Under the pieces are notes generated by a model. It did not search any database, had not been told where the DNA came from, and saw nothing but the letters and a program-made list of their open reading frames with translations. Shown one piece after another: positions 1-11,982 of a DNA stretch of 64,000 bases. A program made the position numbers and the translations under genes. The DNA lies in NCBI GenBank assembly GCA_963932465.1, contig OZ010790.1:98486363-98550362 (forward strand), in the 5' to 3' direction. Source of the DNA: Maratus speciosus (lineage: Eukaryota > Arthropoda > Arachnida > Araneae > Salticidae). Positions within the stretch are counted from its first letter, which is position 1. The number at the start of each line of letters is the position of its first letter.

Positions 1-400
1 AAAATCGCTATTACAGCACCCCATTCTGACAGAATATTTCCAATTTAAAGGATAACTTGCTGGGCATAGCCGAAAACAAATACAAAAAATTTTGTTCAGT
101 TATCTGGATAATTTCATACACTTTTCGAGGTACAATAATGAAAATGGCACAAAAATCGCCCTACCTTCCAGTAGAATGTTTCCATATTGAAGGAGGGCTA
201 TAGCTAAAAACATTCACAAAAAATTTGGTTCAATTCTACACATAACTTCATTCTCTTTTTGATGGTACGAAGGCGACACACAGACATTTTGTATAAACAT
301 GTTTTGGGATATCTGACCCCTAAAACATCTAAATGCGTCGAAAACCGGAAATCGAAAAAAATTCTATTACAATACTTTCTTCTAAAAATAGGCCTGTTTA
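1..400 (+). repeat. Partial copy of a 152-bp-unit minisatellite element (3' end)
   Basis: This is the same sequence family as 38440-39700: roughly two degenerate 150-bp units containing 'acagc(g/a)cccc' and 'tggttcaattcta', then a short 'gacacacagaca' remnant, then the shared terminal stretch around 'cgtcgaaaaccgga' and 'aatactttcttcta'. The terminal hairpin seen in the other copy is lost here. It is cut off by the left window edge. It is non-coding and probably the end of a non-autonomous Helentron-like element. Confidence 0.7.
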
Positions 401-850
401 ATTGTTAAACTTAAAAGAGAGAAAGAAAATTAATAAAGTCATACTTTAATAAACAACTTCAAATTTTGTTTTACATTCTGAAAGTAAAGGTACAATTTTC
501 TAAAAGAAGTAAACGTAAATTCTTAAATTTATTATAAAGTGTTCAAATATCAATGTCAGGAAAGCTGGCAATTCTTTAAACTTTTGAGAATTACCTTTTA
601 CTCTTGATTAGTGAACTTACTTTGATATTTTGCTTTATAAACAAAATTGTTCGTCACTGTTTGGGGCCAAACGATTTGTTATTCTTATATATTCGCTTCA
701 CTGTGCTCTGCCGGATATCCGGCAGAGAAGTTGGATATCCGGTGATTGTGATTCGGATATCTGACGGTATTTCGGATATTGAAAAATCAACCGGATATCC
801 GTTGCATACCTACTGCTAAATAAAAGAGAATTCTTCTACTTCTAAGAAAA
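400..850. repeat. Non-coding stretch with a GGATATCCG palindrome cluster at 705-805
   Basis: The segment 400-700 is AT-rich with nothing recognisable. Between about 705 and 805 the motif ggatatccgg or a near variant recurs at least five times, including a perfect 'gccggatatccggc' palindrome. I read this as a remnant of a DNA-transposon end, but I cannot find its partner. The short frame at 604-819 is explained by this repeat and is not called as a gene. Confidence 0.5.
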
Positions 851-1803
851 TGGGGTCAGGTGGGGTGGAATGGGTATAAAAATACAAATTTTTGAAATGA
901 TTATGGAATCATTCCTATTTGGAAAGGAATTTATAGAAAGCAATGATTCAGTGTTTACATTGCATTTATAGATATCACATTTTCAGTGTAATTGTTTTGC
1001 AAAAGATTATTTATTAATGTTAAAAAAAAGTTTTTCTGATGACTGTTTTTATACCCATTCCACCCCATAGGGTGGGGTGGAATGGGTAACCATGTTTAAA
1101 AAGCATTCAAAGCAACCAATAATACAAATTTCAGTGTATTATATATTTTGTTACATCAAATTATTTATTGACAATTATATTGACCAATTTTTTTCTCATT
1201 AAATACATAATGTCCCTGATTATTAAGTGTTGGTTGGCTAAGCTTTCTTAAAGTTGTTTGCTGTCAATTTCTACCTTGTCATCTTTGTTAGGAAAGGTAT
1301 AGAAGTTTCCTACTGATGATTTATGCAGGAATTTTACAATGTAAGTAAGGGGATCTGGTGTTTCAATCACTTGGTCATTAAAATATTTTTTAGATTTTTT
1401 TTCCTAAGTATTTTTTTCTTGAGCCTAATCATATACCCATTTCACTCCACTTTACATTTTTAATTATAACTTTAAAAAAATAAAGAATTTTTCTTACATG
1501 TTCGTTTCAGTCAATAAAGGACACTGCTATGTACAAACTATGCAGTGAAAAAAATTATTTCTGCAATAAAATAAAAAAATACAATAAATTTAATGTAGCA
1601 TTAAGTGACATTGACATTTACCATGTGCCTTTCAAAACTGATTCTAAATGGGCTAAATGTTGCCAATATTTTTTTTTCTAAATTTAAAATGAAAGTTGAA
1701 TGGTTAATAAATTATATACATGATTTACAAATATTTTTTGTAGATAGTATGATTTTAATTCAGACACAAAACAGTATTACCCATTCCACCCCGCCTGACC
1801 CTA
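851..1803. mobile_element. TIR element of 0.95 kb, non-coding
   Basis: The 26-bp ends are inverted repeats of each other with two mismatches: left 851-876 reads tggggtcaggtgggg then tggaatgggta, and the right end at 1778-1803 is its reverse complement. The same tggaatgggta motif occurs as an internal back-to-back pair at about 1045-1090 and as a weak copy near 1432-1455, so the ends have been duplicated inside. The interior is AT-rich and carries no supported gene. I could not identify a target-site duplication. Confidence 0.65.
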
Positions 1804-1804
1804 C

Positions 1805-1920
1805 TTACCTGCAATTAATCGGCCGAATACTTAAAAGTATTCGGCTTCGGCCAAATATTTGATTTCCATGCCGAACCACCGAATACCGAATCAACTATTC
1901 GATATTTGGTCAATCCCTAG
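1805..1920. repeat. Palindromic 'ccgaata' repeat remnant
   Basis: The sequence alternates cggccgaatac, gtattcggc, ccgaataccgaat and attcgatatttgg, giving several imperfect stem-loops. It is AT-rich and non-coding and resembles subterminal repeats of a DNA transposon. No paired end was found. Confidence 0.4.
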
Positions 1921-2280
1921 TTCAGACTAGTATTTAAATATTCAACCAACATAAAGAAGCACCGGAGCTGTGCTGTTGTGAACTTAAGCACCACGTTGAG
2001 CTAAAAAGTTGATCAATATGAATGTTTTGCAAACACAAACAAAAAGCAGCGAGTAGGTAAAAACAGTAGATGCAGCTGTGATTAATTTTGACATTCCTAG
2101 TCGCAGTTTGGAAACCACAGAGTCTACACTTGCAAGCACTAAATAGAAGTACGCTCTTACATGCGAGACATGCTGCATCACATATGTAATTCTAGGTTAA
2201 CAAAAGAGACAAGCTACCACATTATCTTATGCCACGAACCTTTTAAGCCAAGTTGAATCAAATTTTTACAATTCGAATCT

Positions 2281-2730
2281 GGGTCATTCCATGTCAAATC
2301 ACCCAGAATTTTCTAAAAATGACACCCACCACCTTCAATTTTGATAAACGTTGGTGTATTTGTAGAATTTTTAATGCTGATTCCAAAAATGTCAATCATA
2401 TTGAAATTGATCAAACGGTTTGTGAGTTATGAGCTTTTAAATACCTTCCAAGATGGCCGATTAGCCGCCATTTTGAATAGCACATGTGACAACGTAAAGG
2501 TCTATAACTTCTTTCAGGTTTAAGCTAGAACTTTCAAATTTTTTTTGTTCTGTTCAGAATAAAGTATACTTTCATTTAAACTAATTTTTGTGCAGCTTAT
2601 TCCATTAAAATGCTGTCAGAAAATGACTTTTTGTCATTTTTTAAATTAAAAAAAGGCATAACTTTAATGGCTGATTTCCCCTATTGTTCCCCCTTCAATT
2701 TTCATCTAATTCCATAAATAGGCAGCTCAA
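2281..2730 (+). repeat. Dispersed repeat starting tgggtcattccatgtcaaat (copy 1)
   Basis: An inverted, clearly homologous copy lies at 21825-22260. Shared landmarks in order are the start tgggtcattccatg, 'caaaaatgtcaatcat', 'caagatggc', 'cacatgtgacaac', 'ctttcaggttta', 'ttctgttcagaataaa' and 'cccccttc(a/g)attttcat'. The short open frame at 2341-2523 exists in both copies only because the DNA is repeated, so I do not call it a gene. The element class is unknown. Confidence 0.75.
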
Positions 2731-3112
2731 AGTGTGTTTTGATGCCTGATAAGAAAATTTTAATGGGCAGTTCCCAGGTGTTTTGTTTAAAGAAGAATTT
2801 CAATTTTACTGACCTTCCATAAGTAACGGAAAGTACAAGATAATGTTGATATTTCTTTTATTACCAGAAATATCATACATATTTACATCTAAAAGTTTGA
2901 TAAGGCTTTATCTTACATAAACATATACATATTTTCTAATGTGACTATAAAGAAGGGGAATCCCACAGGAATGCTAATAATGAATTCCTGCAAGACATAG
3001 AAGTATTTTCCTAACAAATTGAAATCTATTGCAAAGTTTCAGTAAATTATAAGTAAAAAAGAAATAAGGGGAAAAATTCTACAAATAGTCACATTTTATA
3101 GCAAAATCATAC
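2731..3112. other. AT-rich non-coding stretch
   Basis: I see no coding potential, tandem repeat or recognisable element end here. It runs up to the target-site duplication of the large hAT-like block. Confidence 0.5.
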
Positions 3113-3689
3113 ATGTATATTAGTGATGGGCGATTCTCGAGAATTCAACAATCGAGAAAAATCGTCATCGTAAAAAATCACAATCGATACAGCCATCGAT
3201 TAATTCATAGAATCTACAATCGAGATGTTTTACAATCGATTATAACGAGAAAAGCTAAAAACAGTTATTGGAAAACTTAGCTATTATTCTGGCCGACAAT
3301 TTCATAGTAGTGATAGGGCTTAGTGATGGGCGATTCTCGAAAATTTACCAATCGAAAAAAATCGTTATCGTAAAATACACAATCGATACAGTCATCGATT
3401 ACTTTCGAGAATCTACAAAGGAGATGTTCTAGAATCGATTATTGAAATCATTGTTTTTACATATATATAAGGCAGATTTTATTAAATATAGGGTAACTGA
3501 AAACAGATGGAATAAAAAAACAACAAACCAAAGGGAAACTATAAAGGAGCCATAAGACTGGAAAAGTCTTGTAAGGGTGCCCCCTGGTTGAAAAAAGCTG
3601 AAAAAACGCGAGTAGCTGTGAAGCGGTAAGGGGAGTTTAAGTATCAAAAATTAGAATTTTTCGGCAATTAGCACCAAAATGGCCAAAGA

Positions 3690-4790
3690 AATAAGAATCA
3701 AAAGCACCCCCTAGTGGCAGAAATATGAACTAAAGGATGATAAAAGGGATCAAAATTTTTTATTGATTTTTCTACGTCATTTGAGATTGGATCTTTAATT
3801 TCCCCATTTTTATAAAGTCTTCGACTGGAATACATTAAACGAACTCCCGCGGGGTGCAAAGTAGGAGGGAGGGGCAAGGAAAGTGCATAATATGAATAAG
3901 TGGTCACAGGACTTTCCAACGTTATGGCACATGAGGGGTGTCGGCTAAATTTAGTAAAGTGCCCCCGCTCGGGGGCAAAGTAAGGGGAGGGGCGCGGGCG
4001 ATATATAAAATGAAATAGTAGTCACAGAGCTTTCCAATGATATATCGCATGAGGGGTGTCGGCAAAAGATAGAAAAGAGTCCCAACTCCCAGGATTCCAA
4101 TTATCGTGCCCCCCCCCCCCCCGAAATATACCCTGCCCATCCTTCTCTTTGAAATTTTCATATATTAAAAATTATTTATCGGAGGGCTCCGTAAAAAAAA
4201 TCCGATCTAAAATGTTTAAAAACGCTACGATTTCAAAAAAGTTCGAAAAGTGCCTCTCTCGGGCCGCCAAACTAAGGAAGGAAGAAGAAAGGTTCATAAT
4301 ATGAAAGAGTAACTTTGCGATGATAACCGAAAACTTTCCGATGATAGATCAAATGACTGGTCCAAAAAAAGTTTGAAATCTACCCCTCCCACGTGGGTTC
4401 CCTCTTTTATCCTAGAATATACCCGGAAATCACGCAGCCCCACTTTTAAAATTTTATATTTAATAAATAATATTTATCGGAGAGCTCTATTAAAAAACCT
4501 CATTTAATGATATTTATTGTAGAAATCTCTACAATTAAAAAAAAAAGTCACCCCCGCACCGCTCCCCCCCCGAACCCCTTCCGGAATTCAACTCTGGGAG
4601 GAGAAAGGTTCATAATATGAAAGAGTGGTGAAAGGACTTTCCGATGATATGTCAAGCAGAGGTTTGGTAAAAGTTTGAAAATTACCCGCCCCCCCCCCCC
4701 TCCCTTTGTCACTCTCGCGCACCCCAGAATTCACTCACCTTCCTCTTTGAACTTTTTATATTTAATAAATAGTATTTATCTGAGTCTCCA
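3690..4790 (-). repeat. G/C-homopolymer-rich satellite, left arm
   Basis: Degenerate units of about 110-120 bp repeat landmarks such as 'gtcacag..ctttccaa(t/c)g', 'catgaggggtgtcgg', 'ataatatgaa' and long C runs. The reverse complement matches the 12300-13260 array ('cccctcatgtg', 'cgttggaaagg'). The region also holds the 'ctccgataaa..attatttat' module that recurs at 7270 and 12020. Open frames here are artefacts of the repeat. Confidence 0.75.
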
Positions 4791-5039
4791 GGTATGGGGC
4801 AGCTTGGCAGAGCTAAAATAAGAGAAACATTGAAAATTCGGGGCAAAATGACACTAAATTTAACAGTAAAGTTTGAAACTAGGACTATACAGAACTGAAT
4901 ACATAAACTACTATGCTTCATAACCCACATCGGTTAATAGCAATAAAATGATAAGTGCCAGTTAAACTGATGGCATTGAGCTCACAGGTTATTAACACTA
5001 ACTGTATATTATACTGTTATTTCAAAGAATAATGTCCCT

Positions 5040-6640
5040 CAAAAAATAAATGAAGGGAAATATACCTCCTTTGCCCCTTTTATACTTAACCAATGAACCT
5101 CCAAATCTAATCAGGGAAACTCCTTAACTATAATAAATCAGTATATCAAATTTGAAGCAAATCAGATAATTCTGCATGAAAAAAAGAAACATATCGCTAA
5201 ATTAAGGGTGGTCTAACCCCTTTAACCCTTTTATACTTAACTAATGAACCTTCAAATCTAATCAGGAAAGCTCCTTATCAGAACAAACATAGAAAAAAAA
5301 TTAAAGTAAATTGAATAATTCTCCATGAAAATCCATTTATCTAAATTAAGGGGAGGGGACTTGCCCCCTTTTCGCCCTTGTATACTTAATCAATGAACCT
5401 CCAAATCTAATGAAGGAAGCGCCATATTGGTATAAATCGGTATATTAAATTTGAAGCAAATCCAATAATTCTTCATGAAAAACCCTTTTATCTAAATTAA
5501 GGGGAGACTAGCCCCTCCCCTTTATACTTAACCCATAAACCTCCAAATCTAATCAAGGCAGCTTCTTAACATAATAAACCGGTATCCCAAATTTGGAGCA
5601 AATCGAATAATTCTGCATGAAAAACCCATTTATCTAAATTAAGGAGGGGGTCTAACCCCCTTTCCCCCCTTTATACTTAACTAATGAACCTCCAAGTTTA
5701 ATCAGGGAAGCTCCTTAACATAATAAACCGGTATACCAAATTTGGAACAAATCGAGTAATTCTGCTTGAAAAACCCATTTATCTAAATTAAGTGGGGGAC
5801 CAGCCCCCCTTCTCCCCCTTTATCCTTAACCAATGAACTTCCAAGTTTAATCAGGGAAGCTCCTTAACATAAATAACGGTATACCAAATTTGGAGCAAAT
5901 CAAATAATTCTGCATGAAAAGCCCATTTATCTAAATTAAGGGGGGACCAGCCCCCTTCTCTCCCTTTATACTAAACCCGTAAACCTCCAAATCTAATCAA
6001 GGCAACTTCTTAACGTAATAAACCGGTATACCAAATTTGGAACAAATCGAATAATTCTGCATGAAAAACCCATTTATCTAAATTAAGGGGGGGGGGGGGG
6101 ACCAGCCCCCCCTTTATCCTTAACCAATGAACTTCCAAGTTTAATCAGGGAAGCTCCTTAACATAATAAACCGGTATACCAAATTATGAGCAAATCAAAT
6201 AATTCTGCATGAAAAGCCCATTTATCTAAATTAAGGGGGGGGTCTAGCCCCCTTCTCCCCCTTTATACTTAACCCGTAAACCTCCAAATCTAATCAAGGC
6301 AACTTCTTAACATAATGAACCGGTATACCAAATTTGGAGCAAATCGAATAATTCTGCATGAAAAACCCATTTATCTAAATTAAGGAGGGGTCTACCCCCC
6401 TTTCCCCCCTTCATACTTAACTAATGAACCTCCAAGTTTAATCAGGGAAGCTCCTTAACATAATAAACCGGTATACGAAATTTGGAGCAAATCGAAGAAT
6501 TCTGCATGAAAAACCTATTTATCTAAATTAAGGAGGGGGGGACCAGCCCCCCTCTCTCCCTTTATCCTTAACCAATGAACCGTCAAAACTAAACAGCGGA
6601 ACGCCTTATCAGAATGAACATAAGAAAAATTGAAGCAAAT
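5040..6640 (+). repeat. Tandem array of about 11 units of ~148 bp
   Basis: Each unit contains 'tttatacttaac', 'aatgaacctccaa', 'taaaccggtatacc', 'aattctgcatgaaaa' and 'atttatctaaattaagg', followed by a G run and a C run. Unit starts fall near 5077, 5227, 5379, 5520, 5672, 5819, 5966, 6113, 6262, 6410 and 6560. The last eight units fall into three variants in the order C-A-B-C-B-C-A-B, which indicates multi-unit duplication. The array ends at about 6665-6705 in a (TACG/TACA) microsatellite. Confidence 0.85.
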
Positions 6641-6779
6641 CGTACATTTTAATCAAGAGTTATCGCGTTACGTACATACATACGTACGTACAGTACATGC
6701 ATACACACAGAACCGACGGGTACATTAGCTCTCAGGCTTAGATAGCCTGTGAGCTAAAAAGAGATTGGATAAGCAGATG

Positions 6780-7150
6780 GACTCCTTTGAGAAATTATGA
6801 CTTAAACCAGAAATGCGGTAAGTTCGACTCTGAAAGCTTCATTTCCATCTCGCATTTCGGCAAATCTCATCTCGATGATTTTTCCAGCATTTTGACGCTT
6901 CCAGATGGGAATCTGGTCGATGGTTGGTTCTCTCGCGGTTTTAAACCTTTCGGGATGGGAAGTCTCTCGAGAGTGTCCTCTCGCCCTTTCGAACCTTTCT
7001 CGATGGGAAGCCTCTCGCTTGTTACTTTCTTCCTTTTCGAAATCTCCCAATGAAAAGCCTTTCGAGGATTTCTCTCGCGCTTTTCAACATTTCGCTATGA
7101 GAAGCTTTTCGAGGATTTCTCTCGTCCTCGGCAGAGAAGAAAAGTAAGAA
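6780..7150. repeat. Short ~48-bp tandem repeat rich in tctcg and ttcga
   Basis: The motif 'c(g/t)atgrgaag' recurs near 6953, 7001, 7050 and 7095 with 'ttctctcg' spacers, a period close to 48 bp. Because 48 is a multiple of three, both strands give open frames of 80-90 codons with a 16-residue repeat. I see no start context, homology or neighbouring exon that supports a protein, so I record it as a repeat. Confidence 0.5.
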
Positions 7151-7254
7151 AATTTATCGAGAGTACCAAGGGACGAGATAGAGAAAAAGGCATGACAATG
7201 AGCTGTGAAATGAAGCCCTAATTTTCAAAGTTTCTCTCATTTTAGCCCTACCAA

Positions 7255-7537
7255 GATGTCACATACCTGGAACCCTCCGATAAAAATTATTTATTAAATA
7301 TAAAATTTTCAAAGAGGAAGGTGGGTCGGGTGATTTCGAGGGAGGAGGACGTGAGAGTGCACTCATGGGGTGCAATTTTAAAAATTTTACCGAAGCCTTC
7401 CTGTGGCATATAATCGAAAAGCCCTTTGACCACTCTTTCATACTATGAACCTTTCTTCGCCCAAAGGGGGGTGGGAAGGGGCGAACAAATTTTTAAAACC
7501 GTAGCCGATTTCTATAATAAATTTAAATATCACTTTA
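7255..7537 (+). repeat. Right-arm satellite, left part (split by the 4.45-kb insertion)
   Basis: It has the module 'ccctccgataaa..attatttatta', 'ttcatactatgaac' and C/G runs in the same orientation as 11983-13260 and opposite to 3690-4790. It stops at 'atatcacttta', where the inserted element begins, and resumes at 11983 with 'tttaaatatggg'. Confidence 0.7.
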
Positions 7538-8072
7538 GGGGCCGTTCAAATATTACGTAAGCACCTAAGGGGGGGGGAGGGGGTTAGCGATTTGCTTATT
7601 TTTGCTGACAAGGGGGGAGGGGGGGTTTGAATGATGCTTACGTAAGACATTTTCAGAATCTCTAACTTGTAAAAAATATATATATATATAAAATTTCAAA
7701 TTGAAAGAAAGAAATAGCAAAAGAATATTAAACTTGAAGTTCTGATGCCAGCTATATTGACCGCACAAGGAAAACATAAACGATCTCTTTTATCTAGAGG
7801 TGACTGTTCATGTTTGATGCATGAGGGCTTATTATCTCTGAGAACTTACTACTATTTCCAATTTTGAGAATAGAATAGAATAGAATTGAATGGACCGATG
7901 CGATATGATGTAGTGTGACAATATGAGTTTTCCGGGAAAGCTTCCAAAACGTAAGTAAAATTCTATCTTTTTTGTTTCCACCCCTCCTCTGTCAAGTGGT
8001 TGAACCCCATAACCATAGTGACCGACTGCTCTACTGTCTGGTGTCTCGTGAGTTTTGAAAACCTCTCAGTAC

Positions 8073-9124
8073 AGATCTGCACGGGCCGGGCTCGGGCCTA
8101 TTTTCATTCACGGCACTCAGGGCGGGCCCGGGCCATACATTTTTCTGAAGGCTCGGGACGGGCCGGGTGTAGTTACTACTCTTTACGGGCCGGGCCGGGT
8201 TCGGGCCTTACTTTTTTCCTGGGGGATCGGGCCGGGCTCATTTTTTTCAGTACAGAGTCGAGACTGGTTTCATTCCAAGTCTTCAAGGCCCAAAATTTTA
8301 AGTCCTGGTTTTGGCGCAGCCCGTATGAAAATCATTGTCTCGGCGTAGCCTGATCCGTTCAAAGGTCAGTAAAATTAGGTCAGGCTCAAAAAATTTTGAA
8401 AAAAATGTACACATTTTTAAATCGCTATTATTCTACTATTAAACATTCAAATTTATTCTTTTTAAAGAATAGTAGATTTCTACGCTTATTACAATATAGC
8501 TAAATGAAAATATAAGAAAACATGTGAGAAGGAACCTGTCTATGACGAAATCCTGTTATAAACTGAAAAACGTGTTGATCCATACAAAATTAATATACTA
8601 ATACGTAAGAATAGGATATATAATACATTTAAAACTTGCTAAGAAGGGCACTTGTCTATAACGGATTTTTTTTCTTTTTTATGCAATTCCGTTTTAGAAG
8701 ATTTTATTGTATAGCATTTTTCAGATTTTTAGCACTTCAATACATGGAATATGGATTAACGATATTAATGATAACGGATTCATTTACATACAAGAAATAG
8801 AGATTGATTAAAAAAAATAAATCTCGCAGCCTGCGCCACTTATATAAAAATGAAGATTATAAACATAAAAAAATATTTAAGACATATTTTTGGCCAGAAC
8901 TCCTCGTACGAGACAAATCTTTCACCAAATCGACATAAAAATCAATGTTTTGTAGAAATTCAATCGGACCGGGCCGAGATTTTAACTTTTTTTCCGGGTC
9001 GGGCCGAACTTTTAACTTTTTTATCGGGCCGGGCCAATAATTTTTTTGTACGGGCCGGGCCGAATTTTTTTCTCTATGAGTCGGGCCGGGCCCGGGCCTG
9101 GTAATTTCGCCTGTGCAGACCTCT
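8073..9124. mobile_element. 1.05-kb GGGCC-rich TIR element with perfect 12-bp TSD
   Basis: Identical 12-mers acctctcagtac flank the element at 8061-8072 and 9125-9136. The ends are inverted: agatctgcacgggcc on the left and agaggtctgcacaggc read inward from the right. About 170 bp at each end is packed with cgggccgggc motifs separated by short T-rich spacers (8078-8250 and 8965-9100), and the middle is AT-rich. There is no gene; the frames at 8000-8353 and 8850-9104 are by-products of the GGGCC repeats. It is inserted 40 bp upstream of the start codon of the pseudogene at 9176. Confidence 0.8.
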
Positions 9125-9175
9125 ACCTCTCAGTACTGCAGTGTAGTGGTGTTTAAAATAAATAAAATCAGAAAT

Positions 9176-11670
9176 ATGTCTTCATTTCGAGAAATCTTGT
9201 ATAAAAAACTTTTTGAAAGTTTCAAAAAGTCTGCATCAGAGAAACCTTTGAAGGATATCCAATGTAAAACTAATGATGTGTGGCGGCAGTACAAAAAGTC
9301 TTCTAAAACTGACAAAGAGTTAGAGGTATTGGTGCTAAAAAGAATTGAGGACGAACTGCGTAAGGCAACCAAAAAGAAATCAGTCTTTCTTGATTATTTT
9401 ATAAAGGTAATTATAATCAATTTATTCTTAAAATTTTAAATATATTTTATCATAACTTTAAGTTTACATAATTACTTGTAAAAATTGGAAAAAAGATAGA
9501 TAAGATAAAATGACCGTGTAGCCTTGGCAAAACATGGTCAGTATGGGAATAAATAAAGACCAAAAAAACGTCAAAAAACGAGTTATTACTTTTTAAATAT
9601 GGCGTAGCCAAGCTAAGCCTTATTTTTTCTTTTCAAATAACTCAAAAATGAATGCATCCATGGGGGAAAAAAATTAAAAAATATGTTAGTTTTGTAGCAG
9701 ATAATCTTCTAACTGTTTTCAAATTTTGAACCTTACTAAAAAGGGAATGTAACCCAATTGAATTGAAACCAATGTATCTCAGATTCAAAAACAGATAAAT
9801 AAGGTTTCCAGCGATCTCAAAAAAGGAAAAACAATCCTTAAAAAGGAAACGACAAAATGCTGAATGCCAAAGAAAACATCGAACCACCAAACGAACAAAG
9901 CTTGGAGAAATCTGCCATGATAATCCAGACATTAAAAAAAATAGCTTGGAGGGAATCAGTAGGAAGACCAAGTTTAAACAACCATTATTACTTAAAGCAA
10001 TAGCAGACATAGCTATTATTGGAAGCGCTGCAGATGCAAAAAGAAGAAACAAGTCCGAAGTGTCAAAACTCTCGATGACTTGATTGTAAAACTGAAAAAG
10101 GTTGGTTTTGCAATAAGCAGGAGTAGAACATATCTTCGTTTGCTTCCAAAAAATTCCTCAACCATCGAGTGTCGAAGACATGTCACCACAGTGCCGATAA
10201 AACTTTCTTGGATTCTGGCTGATTATCACCGATCTCACATTGATACCCAATTTGCAGTAATATCCATCCATTATTTAGAAACTTTAGCTTCAATTTTTGG
10301 ACCCATGCAAGTGTTTCTTCTTTCACATGATGACAAAGCGCGCGTACCTTTGGGAATTACAGCAGCCAATAAACAGGCTATGATACTGATGCATATGGAG
10401 TATCACGTATCCTTAAGCGATCACGACTGGGTCATCGCTGAACGCCGCAAACTTATCCCATGTGTTTACGCTGGTATTGTGATTGCTCCTGGCATGGCAG
10501 GTCAAAGTAAAGCCATACATAGGTTATTCTGGTCCAACGTTAATAGCTATAAGAAGTGGGAAACACAGTTCTTCTAGAGCAAATACTCATGCTCAGGATT
10601 TTGAAACTCTATTAATACTCAAAGATTTTGAAAAATTAGTGAAAACAGAAGAGGGTTTCATCAGACCTGTAATCATAGTAACGGTTGATGGAAATCCAGA
10701 CAAGAATCCCCGCTACCAGAAAGTTATATCGTTTGCTATTAACCATTTCAAAAAGCATGATTTGGATGGAATTTTCTTAGCGTGCAATGCTCCTGGAAGA
10801 AGTGCATATAATTGAGTAGAAAGGCGAATGACACCACTCAGTCGAGAACTGTCTTGTCTTATACACCCTCATAACCATTATGGTTCCCATCTCGATGAGA
10901 ACGGTCGCACTACTGATGAAGAAATGGAGCAAAATAACTTACCATATGCTGGTAAAACTCTCGCAGATATCTGGAACTCATTAAACATTGACAGTTATCC
11001 CGTTACTGCCACATATGTTGATTCAGGCGAACCAGAGTCTCTTGGTTATGACTTGGATTGGTATTCGAAGCTCGTACAAGAAAGTCAATACTTGCTGCAA
11101 ATTGTAAAATGCGAAAAAAAGAATTGTTGCTCTCCTGCACGTAGTGGATTATTTCGTATATTAAAAGGACGATTCATTCTTCCTCCAATTAAAATGATAC
11201 AATCGTCAAATGACATCATTGCAAGTGAAGAGGGGGAATTTATAGATTTAAGTCTCCGTCTGGCCTTAAATCTGAATAGTACAGAAAAGGGATTTTTAAA
11301 GATGCTGTATGATTATTTTTGCTCTTCCATAAAGTTCACGCATTTATCCGCAAGAACTTGTGGAAGTTGTGGCCAATATCATGCATCTCAGAAGTCAGCA
11401 AACAGACACAAAAAAATTCAACAGAGTGAAAAAAGCGAGAAGGACTGCCTTATACGACTATTGAGAATTGCTGCTCGTCGAGCAAATGAACTTATGCGCT
11501 TCGTAAAATTCGTGGAAGATATGGAAGATGTTGAGTGGATCAATGAAGATGAAGTTGATAAAGATTGCATCCGAAAAGAAAGCGATGAAGATAATCAAGT
11601 AAAACTGGAAACCAATATCATAACAGATATGGAAAAATGGCTTGAGCAGCCGTGGTCAGCATCGGAATAG
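9176..11670 (+). pseudogene. Broken transposase-like gene, DDE-type triad suspected
   Basis: The start ATG at 9176 opens a lysine-rich helical segment ending near 9405, where 'aag|gtaatt' could be a 5' splice site. After a poorly readable stretch (9410-9795), coding resumes through a basic segment and then a long conserved region. Readable landmarks are SRSRTYLRLLP (from about 10120), LSHDDKARVPLG (10319-10354), SDHDWVIAERRKLIP (10416-10460), SGPTLIAIRSGKHSSS (10529-10576), VTVDGNPDKNPRYQK (10678-10722), CNAPGRSAYN (10783-10812), and the C-terminal part (10816-11670) with Cys-rich CGSCGQYH. Lesions are a frameshift near 10050, another near 10510-10530, and a TGA at 10813-10815 where related copies should read on. 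The D, D and E of DDKA, VDGNPD and VERR could form a DDE triad. I recall this pattern from many repeat-associated arthropod and cnidarian proteins but cannot give the family a name. Confidence 0.65.
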
Positions 11671-11982
11671 ATATTGTCATGTTCAAATTTAAATTTTTCA
11701 AATGGCTAAGTTCTTCTAAATTTCTAATCTAAGAAATTTTCTTAAATAGAATTGTAAAGAAATAAAACAAGCGTTTATTATTATTTAGTAGTTATATTAG
11801 TCGAGTAGAGTTTTATAATTTGTATTGTGTCCTAATTTTTTTTTAAGTAGGGGGGGGGGGGGGTTCCAATTTTCTTACGTAATTATTAATGGGGGGTTCG
11901 CGATTTGCTTATTTTTGCTGACAAGGGGGGAGGGGGGGTCAAAAATAGTCAAAAACATGCTTACGTAATATTTGAACAGCCC

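Larger units (their letters stand above)
7538..11982 (+). mobile_element. 4.45-kb TIR transposon carrying a transposase-like pseudogene
   Basis: The left end (ggggccgttcaaatattacg, 7538) and the right end (its inverse, ending gaacagccc at 11982) form a TIR of about 25 bp. The flanks share TTTA (7534-7537 and 11983-11986), so the duplication is TTA or TTTA. Deleting the element rejoins the satellite as 'atatcactttaaatatggg', which aligns with the uninterrupted copy near 4500-4540 on the other strand. Both ends carry the subterminal motif 'gcgatttgcttatttttgct' near 7589 and 11901, in the same orientation. A TTA/TAA duplication would fit PIF/Harbinger-type elements, but the class is not certain. 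Confidence 0.7.

Noticed and set aside
6802..7050. 82-codon minus-strand frame with an RERFERARGHSRETSH-type repeat as a real protein
   Set aside because: It is explained by a 48-bp DNA tandem repeat that is open on both strands, and it has no supporting exon, homology or conserved start.
8000..8353. Two overlapping frames of 97 and 117 codons
   Set aside because: They follow from the GGGCC-rich terminal repeats of the 1.05-kb element and cross its target-site boundary.
9642..10052. 136-codon minus-strand open frame
   Set aside because: It is antisense to the transposase-like pseudogene, whose plus-strand reading continues through this interval.
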